DNA of 64,000 bases, from contig JBGTGQ010000099.1 of assembly GCA_041746635.1 (NCBI GenBank), positions 4,075 to 68,074 on the forward strand. Reading direction: 5' to 3'. The translations under genes were made by a program, and so were the position numbers. The notes under the pieces are model-generated. The model was given only the letters and a program-made list of their open reading frames with translations. It had not been told where the DNA came from and ran no database searches. This document shows, piece by piece, positions 16,961-24,961 of the stretch. Each line of letters opens with the position of its first letter. Positions within the stretch are counted from its first letter, which is position 1. This DNA is from CAMASH01 sp041746635 (GTDB taxonomy: Bacteria > Verrucomicrobiota > Verrucomicrobiia > Chthoniobacterales > Terrimicrobiaceae).

Positions 16961-18135
16961 TTTTGCAGAACAAGGCTGTACGCCCGGGCCAGCCGTTCGC
17001 GGAAGTGGTCCCAGGTCAGTTCCGCTTCCGCCCGCTGGCGGGCCGCGACGCTGAACTGACGAATTAAAGCGGGATCATCATACAACCGGCGGATCCCAGA
17101 TATGAGCAATTCCACCTCGTTGCAGGGAACGATCAGTCCGTTCAGTCCGTCCTGCACGACGTCGCCGGATTCAAAGGTCGTCACTTGGGCGAGACCGGCC
17201 GCGCAGGCTTCGTAAACCGTCTTGGCACTGCCTTCGCACTCCGAGGGAAAAATATGCACATCAGCTTTCCGCAGGATCTCAGGCACATCTTTGATAAAAC
17301 CCGGAACTTTCACCGAAGGACCGCCAAATTCCGCCAGCATCGGTTTGATTTCATCATGCACGGCACCCACCAGTGTCAGCTCCGCATGGGGCAGGGCCAG
17401 CCGGTGCCAGGCCTCGAGCAAGACGTGCACGCCCTTGCGTTTGATCAACGCGCCGCAAAAAATTGCCCGCATGGGACGGACCGCGGAAAACTGCGCGGGC
17501 ACTTCCGCCGCGTTTTTGGGTTGAAAAAGTTTCGTGTCCACCCCGGCACCAAGCATGAAGAGTTTTTCCTCCGGGACACCGACAGTGGTGAACGTGCGGG
17601 CCGAGCATAACGAGGGCACAAGCAACAGATCGGCGAGGTCGTATTCTTCCAAGCTGTCCTGCCGGCTGACGAGCATTCCCCTGAACATGGTGTCGGGAAA
17701 TTTCGCGTTTTTTTCGTGCCGGGAGATTTCGATTTTTGCCCGGGGCTTCAGTTTGCCCTTATCGCGATGCCAGGTGGCGATCTCCAAAACGGAAGGGATG
17801 CCCATTTTTTTCGCGTTGCGCAGGGTGCGCAGGGAGTTGCCCGCCCAGCCGTGGAAGAGATCGTAATCGCCGGTATCGAGCTGGCGCGAGGCCACCCAAT
17901 CCACGTATTTCTTTTTGGCATCGTAATAAAACGGCGGACTCAAAAATGAGAGCAGCCGGACAAGATGTCCTTGCAGCGAGGTAATGTGCCGCGAGGGAAT
18001 CACTTTCTGTCGGTTGCCGTAGCCGAAAGCCTGGCCCAAATATCCGCGTTCGGAGGAAAGCCTGAGTGCCTCCTGCGCGTTGAGCCCGAGGCCGTATCCG
18101 CCGATGCGGGAGTTGATCGAATAAAGCAGTGCCAT
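16945..18135 (-). CDS. Glycosyltransferase family 4
   Basis: This 396-residue GT-B enzyme has the N-terminal acceptor domain with SRIGGYGLGLNAQEAL. The GT4 C-terminal domain contains MRAIFCGALIKRKGVHVLLE, VKVPGFIKDVPEILRKADVH and IFPSECEGSAKTVYEACAAG, whose EX7E-type acidic pair holds the sugar nucleotide. I prefer ATG 18135 (MALLYSIN), which has GGAG upstream; ATG 18162 is also possible. The open frame continues to 18393, but that part overlaps the divergent gene and looks non-coding. It is the first gene of a two-gene operon with the GT9 enzyme. Confidence 0.88.
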   Translation of the reverse strand: MALLYSINSRIGGYGLGLNAQEALRLSSERGYLGQAFGYGNRQKVIPSRHITSLQGHLVRLLSFLSPPFYYDAKKKYVDWVASRQLDTGDYDLFHGWAGNSLRTLRNAKKMGIPSVLEIATWHRDKGKLKPRAKIEISRHEKNAKFPDTMFRGMLVSRQDSLEEYDLADLLLVPSLCSARTFTTVGVPEEKLFMLGAGVDTKLFQPKNAAEVPAQFSAVRPMRAIFCGALIKRKGVHVLLEAWHRLALPHAELTLVGAVHDEIKPMLAEFGGPSVKVPGFIKDVPEILRKADVHIFPSECEGSAKTVYEACAAGLAQVTTFESGDVVQDGLNGLIVPCNEVELLISGIRRLYDDPALIRQFSVAARQRAEAELTWDHFRERLARAYSLVLQKWRVR

Positions 18136-18358
18136 CGGAAAAAGAGTTTCTCCAATTTGCATTGCTTCGTGGTCAGTGGATGAATGGGCGGTCAAGGGAC
18201 GGGGCACTGGAGCGAAGCGTCCGCAATTTTCCCGGATTTTTCCATAACAACCGCGAGGACAGGGTCGTTCTCTCCAATCCGCTGCGATCTTTGCGTGAGG
18301 TCCTTCCCCGCCTGAACGGTTGACGCGAGGGCAATCTCGCTGCACTTTCAGAGTCCGC

Positions 18359-18916
18359 ATGAGTCTTCTCTTTTTCAAACGCGTCCTCGCCAATCCGCTG
18401 CGAGTCGGTTACGTCGTCCCCAGTTCGCCTTTTCTGACACGCCAAACCGCGAATCGGATCGACTTTTCCAAACCGCGGGTGGTGGTGGAACTCGGCCCGG
18501 GCGAAGGCTGTCACACCCGCCAGATCGTCAAGCGCATGAACGCCGGTTCCTGCCTCATTCTTTTGGAGCTGGACAAGGAATTTGCCGAGCATCTGCAAAA
18601 ATATTTCGCCCACGATCCGCGCGTGACCGTGCTCCACACCGATGCGTTGCACCTGCCGGAAACCCTGGAAAAACTGGGCCACACCCACTGCGATTACATC
18701 GTTTCCGGCCTGCCGTTCCTGGTCATCGACGAACCGGTCCGCAACAAAATCCTGCAAAACATCGCCGGAGCCATGCGCGAGCACAGCCGCTTCATCACTT
18801 ATCAGGTTTCCGACCAGCTCTGCGGACACAAACATCTCTTCGAATTGGCCGGACGCGAATATTGCCCGCTGAATTTGCCGCCGATCAACGTTTTCGAATT
18901 CAAAAAAGCGGCGTAG
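18359..18916 (+). CDS. rRNA-dimethylase-like / phospholipid N-methyltransferase-type methyltransferase
   Basis: This 185-residue protein opens with FFKRVLANPLRVGYVVPSSP, as in PmtA-type phospholipid N-methyltransferases. The SAM motif VVELGPGEGCHTRQIVKRM and an acidic post-motif, LLELDKEFAEHL, follow. LHTDALHLPETL is motif III-like, and DYIVSGLPFLVID replaces the NPPY-type site with SGLPF, again as in PmtA. These enzymes methylate phosphatidylethanolamine toward phosphatidylcholine. KsgA-like rRNA methylation is less likely because of the short length and the SGLPF site. ATG 18359 fits the family start. Confidence 0.78.
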   Translation: MSLLFFKRVLANPLRVGYVVPSSPFLTRQTANRIDFSKPRVVVELGPGEGCHTRQIVKRMNAGSCLILLELDKEFAEHLQKYFAHDPRVTVLHTDALHLPETLEKLGHTHCDYIVSGLPFLVIDEPVRNKILQNIAGAMREHSRFITYQVSDQLCGHKHLFELAGREYCPLNLPPINVFEFKKAA

Positions 18917-18938
18917 GCGAAGAAAAGTCTGAAAACTC

Positions 18939-19345
18939 AAGGCTGAATGCTGAAATCAGCATGAGCGATCAAACGGACCTTAAACCTCGTACAAAGGCGT
19001 TTGCCTTACGGGTGATTCGGATGTATTCGGCACTGTCGAAAGCCGATTTCGTGGCGCAGGTGCTCGGCAAGCAAGTTCTTCGCTCCGCGACTTCGGTGGG
19101 AGCGAATTACCGGGAAGTCTCGCGCGGCCGATCGAAAGCCGAATTCATTTCCTAGACCGGCGACTGCCTCAAAGAGATCGAGGAAACCGAATACTGGCTT
19201 GAGTTGTTAGCGGAAAGCAGCTGCGTCAGCGATGCTCAGATGACCGAGCTACTTGATGAAACACGCCAACTCATCGCCATATTCACCACCATCAACAAGC
19301 GATCGAAGGAAAACCTTTAGCCCTCAGATTTCAGCCTTCAGCCTT
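18939..19345. repeat. Inverted 20-bp repeats framing the broken four-helix-bundle gene
   Basis: The left arm (18939-18958, AAGGCTGAATGCTGAAATCA) and the right arm (19326-19345, AGATTTCAGCCTTCAGCCTT) are inverted copies with 18 of 20 positions matching. Each arm contains a GCTGAA motif repeated in tandem. The right arm forms the last codons of the transaminase gene. The left arm lies 2 bp before the four-helix ATG. Confidence 0.65.
18961..19320 (+). pseudogene. S23/four-helix-bundle protein gene with an in-frame amber stop
   Basis: The frame from ATG 18961 to TAG 19318-19320 encodes a 119-residue S23-type four-helix protein: KAFALRVIRMYSALSKADFV, GKQVLRSATSVGANYREVSR and, after the break, GDCLKEIEETEYWLELLAES. 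Codon 65 (19153-19155) is TAG where the family has a coding residue between SKAEFIS and the GDCLKE helix. The frame continues without other lesions. The family sits in 23S rRNA intervening sequences or as free cassettes and is related to the Avd accessory protein of diversity-generating retroelements, but no reverse transcriptase is present here. Suppression or sequencing error are alternatives to decay. Confidence 0.85.
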
Positions 19346-20605
19346 TTCCGCATATCCCTTCGCCACTTCCTCGGCGAGAATCGCGATTCCCTCGCGCACC
19401 ACGGCCTCATCCATGGCGAAACTCAGCCGGATGCATTCGTGACCATGACGCCAATCTTCCGCCGCACCGACTCCGAAATAATGGCCGGGAATGATGAGCA
19501 CCCCGCGTTCCTTGAGACGGTTGTAGAGCGTTTCCGCCGTGATTTTCATGCCACGAAACCACAACCAGAGAAACAACGCGCCCTCACTCACATGCACATG
19601 GTAGTCGAGCGTATCATCGAAAAATTCCGCGATCCATTGCTGGGCGAGTTGTGATTTGTGTTCGTAAAACGGACGCACCACCTCGCGGGCCAGGCGCAGG
19701 ATTTCGCCGGACTCCACCATCGGCAACACCATGGTCTGACCGATGGGGCAATTGGCCAGACCGACGATGGCCGTCATGGACGCCACGGCGCGGATGATCT
19801 CCGGTCGCGCCACCACAATGCCGGTGCGGGTGTTGGGCAGTCCGAACTTGGACAAGCTGAGGGTGAGAATGATGTTTTCGTTCCAGATCGGGTCGATGTC
19901 GCGAAAGAGAATGCCGGGAAAGGGAGTGCCGTAGGCATTGTCAATGATGAGCGGCACTCCCGCCGCCTGCGCAATGGCATCAAGGCGATGAATTTCCTCA
20001 TTGGTGAGGACATTGCCCGATGGATTGGTCGGACGCGAAACGCACAACGCCGCCACATCGTCGGTCACCGTAAGCCGGTCGAAATCCACATGATATTTGA
20101 AACGATGGCCGGGCAGAAATTCGATCTTCGGTTCCACCGCGCGCATCATCCCGCGCGCCAGCCCCTGGTTGGCGTAGCCAATGTATTCCGGCACCAGCGG
20201 AAAGAGAATGGTCTTGCGGCGTCCATCGGAAAATTCTCCTGCCAGGAGATTAAAGAGAAGAAAGAACGCGGTTTGTCCGCCTGCGGTGATGGCGAGGTTT
20301 TCCAATCCGACCTCCCAGCCGAACTCCCGCCTCAACAAAGCGGCCAGCGCGGTGAGGAAACGCACGTTGCCAACCGGCGGATCGTAATTCGTCATCATCC
20401 GGTCAAACGCCGGCGCGTCGGCCAGGATCTCCGCCATGCGCCCGCGCCAAATCGCCTGCATCGCCGGAATGTGCGCGGGATTCCCTCCGCCCAACATGCG
20501 GACCGGACCATGGGTGCCGGCCATGGCGCGGCCCAGATCATCCATCAATTCCTCGATGCCACTGCCGCTGGCGAGTTGCTCGCCAAAAAGGGATTTCTCA
20601 AACAC
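19331..20605 (-). CDS. avtA: Valine-pyruvate aminotransferase
   Basis: This PLP-dependent fold-type I enzyme has about 424 residues, close to E. coli AvtA (417). Matches include FGEQLASGSGIEELMDDL, MLGGGNPAHIPAMQ, NYDPPVGNVRFL, FPLVPEYIGYANQGL, CVSRPTNPSGNV, DNAYGTPFPGILF, the PLP lysine in LSLSKFGLPNTRTGI, and FLWLWFRGM. It exchanges the amino group between valine and pyruvate in alanine/valine metabolism. There is no ATG near the conserved start. GTG 20605 (VFEKSLFG) aligns with the E. coli start MTFSLFG; ATG 20671 would add 22 unrelated residues. The stop lies inside one arm of the 20-bp inverted repeat. Confidence 0.93.
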   Translation of the reverse strand: MFEKSLFGEQLASGSGIEELMDDLGRAMAGTHGPVRMLGGGNPAHIPAMQAIWRGRMAEILADAPAFDRMMTNYDPPVGNVRFLTALAALLRREFGWEVGLENLAITAGGQTAFFLLFNLLAGEFSDGRRKTILFPLVPEYIGYANQGLARGMMRAVEPKIEFLPGHRFKYHVDFDRLTVTDDVAALCVSRPTNPSGNVLTNEEIHRLDAIAQAAGVPLIIDNAYGTPFPGILFRDIDPIWNENIILTLSLSKFGLPNTRTGIVVARPEIIRAVASMTAIVGLANCPIGQTMVLPMVESGEILRLAREVVRPFYEHKSQLAQQWIAEFFDDTLDYHVHVSEGALFLWLWFRGMKITAETLYNRLKERGVLIIPGHYFGVGAAEDWRHGHECIRLSFAMDEAVVREGIAILAEEVAKGYAEKAEG

Positions 20606-20799
20606 CCGGAAAATCAACCACAGACAGCGTATAGCACACAGGAAAAAGCGACCCCCGGCTCCCCTCGCCATACTTACACTGAGCTGCGCGGTCGAAAGTC
20701 ACAGGTCGTCGTTCTTCGTCGCAGGTTCCGCAAACGCGCCCTGAGAGCCGGACTAAGGCCATCTTTTCCTGGATCAGACAGCCCCGCATGGCGTCCGCT

Positions 20800-21408
20800 T
20801 CACCCCTCCGGATCATCCAGAATCGCCTGAAGCCTTCCGGCAAGCTCCGAACGGAATCGATCCGGCCAATATCCATCGACCAAACCGACGGCTATCAAGT
20901 CACGCAGATGCATGCGATCCTTGTCCCGAAAGGAGATGAGTTTCATCCGCACAAGGTCTTCCAAGGGCACCAGATCAAAGCTCCCAGCCTTTTCCGTCAG
21001 GCGAAGTTCCGGCGTGGCCTCGATGGCATCGGGAGTCGCCTTTTCGCCCGCCCACCGGACATGCACCGCATCGCGAACCTTCGCATCGGGCCCATCGAGA
21101 AAGACATCCATTGACGCCGCCTTGCCAAGCGAAGCCACCCGCCGATGCACAAAGCCCGCCGCAGAAAGTGCTTCGCTGGCCCGTGCCATGTCCTCGCGCC
21201 GCAAGAGAATATCCACATCACGCGTGTTTCTCACCGCAGACTCATCGGCTCTTGAAACCCATGCCGCCACCGCATTGCCACCAACCACGGCGTAGTCCAC
21301 CCCATGTCCGGCAAGAGCCGCCGCCGCGCGCTCGAGGCGTTCGCGAACGTCTTCGATTCCTTTTGCCATGCGTTTCCAGGATACGGATTCAAGAGCTACC
21401 GCGCTCAT
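20800..21408 (-). CDS. Nucleotidyltransferase-fold protein (AbiEii/DUF6036-like)
   Basis: From ATG 21408 it has 202 residues. The core DYAVVGGNAVAAWVSR followed by RNTRDVDILLRREDM gives the GG...(R)xTxDxD pattern of the minimal nucleotidyltransferase fold. LVPLEDLVRMKLISFRDKDR is the conserved second block. These proteins occur as stand-alone genes or as toxin partners in AbiE-type modules. No antitoxin-like gene is adjacent, so a toxin role is not supported. The open frame reaches 21495, but the extra N-terminus is low quality. Confidence 0.72.
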   Translation of the reverse strand: MSAVALESVSWKRMAKGIEDVRERLERAAAALAGHGVDYAVVGGNAVAAWVSRADESAVRNTRDVDILLRREDMARASEALSAAGFVHRRVASLGKAASMDVFLDGPDAKVRDAVHVRWAGEKATPDAIEATPELRLTEKAGSFDLVPLEDLVRMKLISFRDKDRMHLRDLIAVGLVDGYWPDRFRSELAGRLQAILDDPEG

Positions 21409-21586
21409 GAGAAAGATCCTACGGTGAACGACGGGTAACGGCAAGACCAACGGCGAAGCAGACAGAATGCGAAGAATCCGGACGGATCGGGCCACAAAGG
21501 AAGGCCCGGCCCCTGGAGCAGGCTCCCGTTTTTCTTCCTCAAATCTGTGTCAATCCCGGAATCTGTGGTTAAATTCCCCCTTTCCG

Positions 21587-22699
21587 ATGCCTTTCTCCGT
21601 CACCATCTCCAACGCCCTGCGGGATAAATCCCCGCTCCTGCGCCGCTTCGAGGACCTCCTCGCGCCGGTCGCCGACGACGCGCTTGGCCGCATGGCGCGC
21701 GAATCCGCCACGCTCACCCGGGGGTATTTCGGCCGAACGATGCGGCTTTTCGCCCCGCTTTATCTTTCCAACGAATGCATTAATTCGTGCGCCTACTGTG
21801 GATTTTCCCGGGAGAACGCCATCCTGCGGGTTACGCTGGAACTCGACGAGGTCGCCAACGAGGCCGAACACCTTGCCGCCCAGGGGTTTCGCAACATCCT
21901 CCTCGTGGCGGGCGAACATCCAAAATTTGTCTCCGGCGGCTACATGGAACGCTGCCTGCGCCGCCTCACCCCGATCATTCCCAGCGTGAGTCTGGAGGTC
22001 GCGCCGATGGAAACCGCCGACTACCTGCCACTCGTCGCCGCGGGAGCGGAAGGGCTCGTTGTTTATCAGGAGACGTATCACGAACCGACCTACGCCGAAA
22101 TGCATCTGACCGGTCCCAAAAAAGAGTACCACTGGCGGCTCGACTGCCCGGAGCGCGCTTACGACGCCGGGTTTCGCCGCATCGGGGTGGGCGCGCTTTT
22201 TGGCCTGTGGAACTGGCGGGAGGAATCCGTCGCACTAGCCGCGCATCTGGAATATCTGCTGCGCACCTGCTGGAAGACGCAACTCACGGTGAGCTTGCCC
22301 CGGCTTCGTCCGGCTGCCGGAGAGTTCGAGCCCACCCGTCCCCTGCCCGACCGCGAGTTTATCCAACTCCTCTGCGCACTGCGCATCACCTTCCCGCAAA
22401 TTGGTATCGTCATGAGCACGCGCGAACCCGCCGCCTTGCGCGACACCCTGGCCCTGCTTGGCGTGACCATGATGAGCGCCGGCAGCCACACCGAACCGGG
22501 CGGTTACACCGGCCAGGGAAAAGAAAATCTTCACCAGACCATTCGCGGACGCCGGATCGCCGCCGAGGGCGAAGGGGCCGAAGGGCAGTTCGCCATCTCC
22601 GACGATCGCTCCCCGGAAACCGTCGCCGCCCGCCTGCGCACCTTCGGACTCGAGCCGGTGTGGAAAGATTGGGATGCCGCCATTCTCAATGCGGCATGA
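21587..22699 (+). CDS. thiH: 2-iminoacetate synthase (thiamine thiazole synthesis)
   Basis: This 370-residue radical-SAM enzyme has the [4Fe-4S] motif CINSCAYCGF (CxxxCxxC, residues about 64-71). VAGEHPKFVSGGYMERCL, VYQETYHEPTYAEMHLTGPK and RIGVGALFGLWNWREE are all standard in ThiH. It cleaves tyrosine to dehydroglycine and p-cresol for the thiazole ring of thiamine. ATG 21587 is chosen because the family starts close to it; the frame extends upstream without support. The stop overlaps the thiS start (ATGA). The usual partner thiG is absent from the window. Confidence 0.95.
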   Translation: MPFSVTISNALRDKSPLLRRFEDLLAPVADDALGRMARESATLTRGYFGRTMRLFAPLYLSNECINSCAYCGFSRENAILRVTLELDEVANEAEHLAAQGFRNILLVAGEHPKFVSGGYMERCLRRLTPIIPSVSLEVAPMETADYLPLVAAGAEGLVVYQETYHEPTYAEMHLTGPKKEYHWRLDCPERAYDAGFRRIGVGALFGLWNWREESVALAAHLEYLLRTCWKTQLTVSLPRLRPAAGEFEPTRPLPDREFIQLLCALRITFPQIGIVMSTREPAALRDTLALLGVTMMSAGSHTEPGGYTGQGKENLHQTIRGRRIAAEGEGAEGQFAISDDRSPETVAARLRTFGLEPVWKDWDAAILNAA

Positions 22700-22896
22700 T
22701 TACCGTTTCCCTCAACGGGGCCGCCCGGGACACTGCATCCGTCACCGTCACCGATCTGGTCAACGAATTGGACCTCGCCCCCCAAACCCTCCTCATCGAA
22801 CACAATGGCATCGCCCTCCATCGCTCCGAATGGCCGGCCACCGCTCTGCGCGAAGGCGACCGCGTGGAGTTTCTGCGCGTGGCTGCGGGCGGTTAG
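22696..22896 (+). CDS. thiS: ThiS sulfur-carrier protein
   Basis: This 66-residue beta-grasp protein (MITVSLNGAARDTASVTVTD to FLRVAAGG) ends in the Gly-Gly tail that ThiF adenylates and that carries the thiocarboxylate sulfur for the thiazole. GDRVEFLRVAAGG is the typical C-terminus. The ATG overlaps the thiH TGA by four bases, so both are translated together. It delivers sulfur to ThiG, which must be encoded elsewhere. Confidence 0.93.
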   Translation: MITVSLNGAARDTASVTVTDLVNELDLAPQTLLIEHNGIALHRSEWPATALREGDRVEFLRVAAGG

Positions 22897-22908
22897 GTTA
22901 GGCTTGCC

Positions 22909-23607
22909 ATGAAAAAACCGCTCCCGGCGCTGTGCGCCATCATCCTCCCCCTGCTCGGCGTTTTTCTCAGTGCGGTCACCTGCCCCGCGGGCGAAACCGT
23001 GCCTGAACCCCGCAGCATGGAAACCGTCATCAAGACGTTCCTCCGCGAACAACCGCGTTTTCGCGCCACCGGCACCTTCACCTCGAAGGTCCCGGGCAAA
23101 CCCGCCGTGGTAACCGGAGCAAGGATCCGCTTCGATAAAGACGTCGGAGCGGTCTTCGCCTACAACACCTCGGGCGAAGACTTGGAACCCTACGATTTTT
23201 ACTATTGGAAACGTTCCCTCGCTCTCTTCGTCTATGATCGCGAACGGGACACCATCCTGAAATCCGAACTGCAAGGAGCACCTCTTCGCACTGTTTTTAA
23301 TTTCGTCTGGGATGTGCTTGAGGAAGGGGAAAACGGGGCCGGCCTCAAGACCCTGGTCTTTTCCGGTCTCATGCGAATGACCCTCGAGAAAAGCGCAGAG
23401 ATCATCAAAATTACCTTCCGAAGACGAATGATGCCCCTGCCCGTCCGGGAAATCACCTTCGTCCTGAACCGCGACTCTCAACTCGCCGAAATGAAGCTCA
23501 CCGAGAGCAATGGCAGCATCCACACCTTCGCGGTCGAGCAGTTTCAAAAAACCGCGGAGAAACTCAAAAAGCCCAGAATCCAAAAGAAACCTCCCGCGCG
23601 ACCTTGA
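22909..23607 (+). CDS. Exported LolA-like protein of unknown function
   Basis: This 232-residue protein has a signal peptide (LCAIILPLLGVFLSAVTCPA). The mature part is rich in beta strands with alternating hydrophobic positions (RFRATGTFTSKVPGK, GARIRFDKDVGAVFAYNTSG, REITFVLNRDSQLAEMKLTE). This is the look of LolA/LolB-like half-barrel lipoprotein carriers. The last 20 residues are very basic (KPRIQKKPPARP). It begins 12 bp after thiS and may share its transcript, but a functional link with thiamine is not expected. The fold call is inference from pattern, not from a family motif. Confidence 0.6.
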   Translation: MKKPLPALCAIILPLLGVFLSAVTCPAGETVPEPRSMETVIKTFLREQPRFRATGTFTSKVPGKPAVVTGARIRFDKDVGAVFAYNTSGEDLEPYDFYYWKRSLALFVYDRERDTILKSELQGAPLRTVFNFVWDVLEEGENGAGLKTLVFSGLMRMTLEKSAEIIKITFRRRMMPLPVREITFVLNRDSQLAEMKLTESNGSIHTFAVEQFQKTAEKLKKPRIQKKPPARP

Positions 23608-23759
23608 CTTCGAAGACGGCCTCTGACGGAAAACTCACGTTTTGAAAGCCTGGCCGGCGCTTCGCGTCCGTTGCAGCCGCTACGGGGAAAAGGCTGCTTT
23701 CGCTTGATGACGGCACGTGAAAAATTGCTCTTTTTCCGCCGTCCGCTCAACATGTCGGC

Positions 23760-24164
23760 ATGATTCTCACCTGGCTTTCCAACTACCGCGACCTCGGACT
23801 TCTTTTTCTTCGCGCAGGCATCGGCCTGATGATGGTGCTGCACGGCTGGCCGAAACTGGCGGGCGGACTCCCGGCCTGGGAAAAACTTGGCAAGGCCATG
23901 AGCCACCTGGGCATCGATTTTTTTCCCGGTTTCTGGGGTTTCTCCTGCGCCATGGTCGAGACCGTTGGCGGCGTCTTGCTCATCATCGGCTTCTGCTTCC
24001 GGCCCGTCACCATCCTCTTCACCCTCAACTTCATCGTCGCCACGGTCCTGCTTTACAAAACCAGCGGCGTCTTTCTCGATTGGTCGCGTCCCGCCGAGAT
24101 GCTGATTCTTTTCTTCAGCCTCATCTTCATCGGGGCCGGCAAATACAGCGTGGACCGCAGCTAG
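23760..24164 (+). CDS. DoxX family membrane protein
   Basis: This 134-residue protein has four membrane helices. The DoxX pattern is LLFLRAGIGLMMVLHGWPKL, then FFPGFWGFSCAMVETVGGVL and LIIGFCFRPVTILFTLNFIV. DoxX proteins are inner-membrane subunits linked to quinone or thiol redox chemistry, but many, like this one, have no defined partner. It ends tail to tail with the membrane gene at 24161 (4 bp overlap). The 152 bp before it hold no gene. Confidence 0.88.
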   Translation: MILTWLSNYRDLGLLFLRAGIGLMMVLHGWPKLAGGLPAWEKLGKAMSHLGIDFFPGFWGFSCAMVETVGGVLLIIGFCFRPVTILFTLNFIVATVLLYKTSGVFLDWSRPAEMLILFFSLIFIGAGKYSVDRS

Positions 24165-24739
24165 CTTCGCACCCGCGACCGCTGATAAATCAGCAATCCC
24201 ACCAGCATCAGGCACGCCACCCCCACCGCGGCGGGAAACAAAACCGTCGTGAGTGAATACGTCTCCAAGGCTAGAATTACCAGCCCGTTGCGCACCGCCG
24301 CCAGGGTGAAGAAAAGCAGGCTTTCTTCATGCGGATGCGAGAACGCTTTCCGCAACGTCGGCCCGAATCCCATCACGTCCACCACCGTCAGGATCACCAC
24401 CGCCCACAACGGATCCGACGTGAAAAACCAGAATGGCAGCGCCGAGAGCGCCGCCACGAAGAACACCCAATCCAGCCTCGTGATCTCCGTATCCGCCCGC
24501 TTGGTATAGGCCAGCGCCGCGATGTAACACGTGATCACCCCCGAGACCCCGATTGCCCACGCCCCCGTTCCCGCCTGCCCGGCCAATTGGGCGAAGAACA
24601 CAATCACCGTCCCCAGCCCCCAGATCACCCACGAGAACACATGCGGCCTCGTCCTCCCGCAATGGATCGAGCGGATGTAGGGAAAAAACAGCCCGAACGT
24701 CAGAACGATCGCCGCGGTACTCAGCAATTCCTTGGTCAC
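24161..24739 (-). CDS. Multi-pass membrane protein of unknown function
   Basis: This 192-residue protein has about six hydrophobic segments (LLSTAAIVLTFGLFFPYIRS, FSWVIWGLGTVIVFFAQLAG, AVVILTVVDVMGFGPTLRKA, VLFPAAVGVACLMLVGLLIY). The repeated pattern of helix pairs with Pro-Tyr and conserved Trp resembles PQ-loop/SWEET-like membrane proteins. GTG 24739 overlaps the TGA (24736-24738) of an upstream remnant as GTGA, a sign of former translational coupling; ATG 24760 would be an alternative start. No function can be assigned. Confidence 0.7.
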   Translation of the reverse strand: MTKELLSTAAIVLTFGLFFPYIRSIHCGRTRPHVFSWVIWGLGTVIVFFAQLAGQAGTGAWAIGVSGVITCYIAALAYTKRADTEITRLDWVFFVAALSALPFWFFTSDPLWAVVILTVVDVMGFGPTLRKAFSHPHEESLLFFTLAAVRNGLVILALETYSLTTVLFPAAVGVACLMLVGLLIYQRSRVRS

Positions 24740-24961
24740 AACGCTACCGTTGCACGGCAACAGGCCGCCACTCTCTTCAGATTCGCTTCCGGGACCTTGC
24801 CCGCGACATATTGAATCTTCCCGCTGTTGAGGTTCAGCATGCTAATGATGCGAAAAATATTCTCGAAAAAACTTTCGTCCGGAACCCGCACCCGCTCGCC
24901 GTTACCCGGCCTGATAGACCGGAATCACCGGGCGTGATCCCGATCCGCGGTTTCGCGCAAG
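24736..24961 (-). pseudogene. Remnant of a gene once coupled between the SurA-like and membrane genes, possibly pdxA
   Basis: Directly after the SurA-like stop, the minus strand reads KPRIGITPGDSG (24921-24955). This matches the conserved PdxA start (IGITxGDPxGIGPE) but has no start codon. Two frames later comes an open stretch, NGERVRVPDESFFENIFRII, running to KRVAACCRATVAL and a TGA at 24736-24738 that overlaps the next gene's GTG. I do not recognise the second part. In many bacteria surA is followed by pdxA, so an internally deleted pdxA is a reasonable but weak reading. Confidence 0.35.

Noticed and set aside
18961..19320. Four-helix gene considered as part of a diversity-generating retroelement
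   Set aside because: No reverse transcriptase, template repeat or variable repeat is visible nearby; S23 proteins commonly stand alone.
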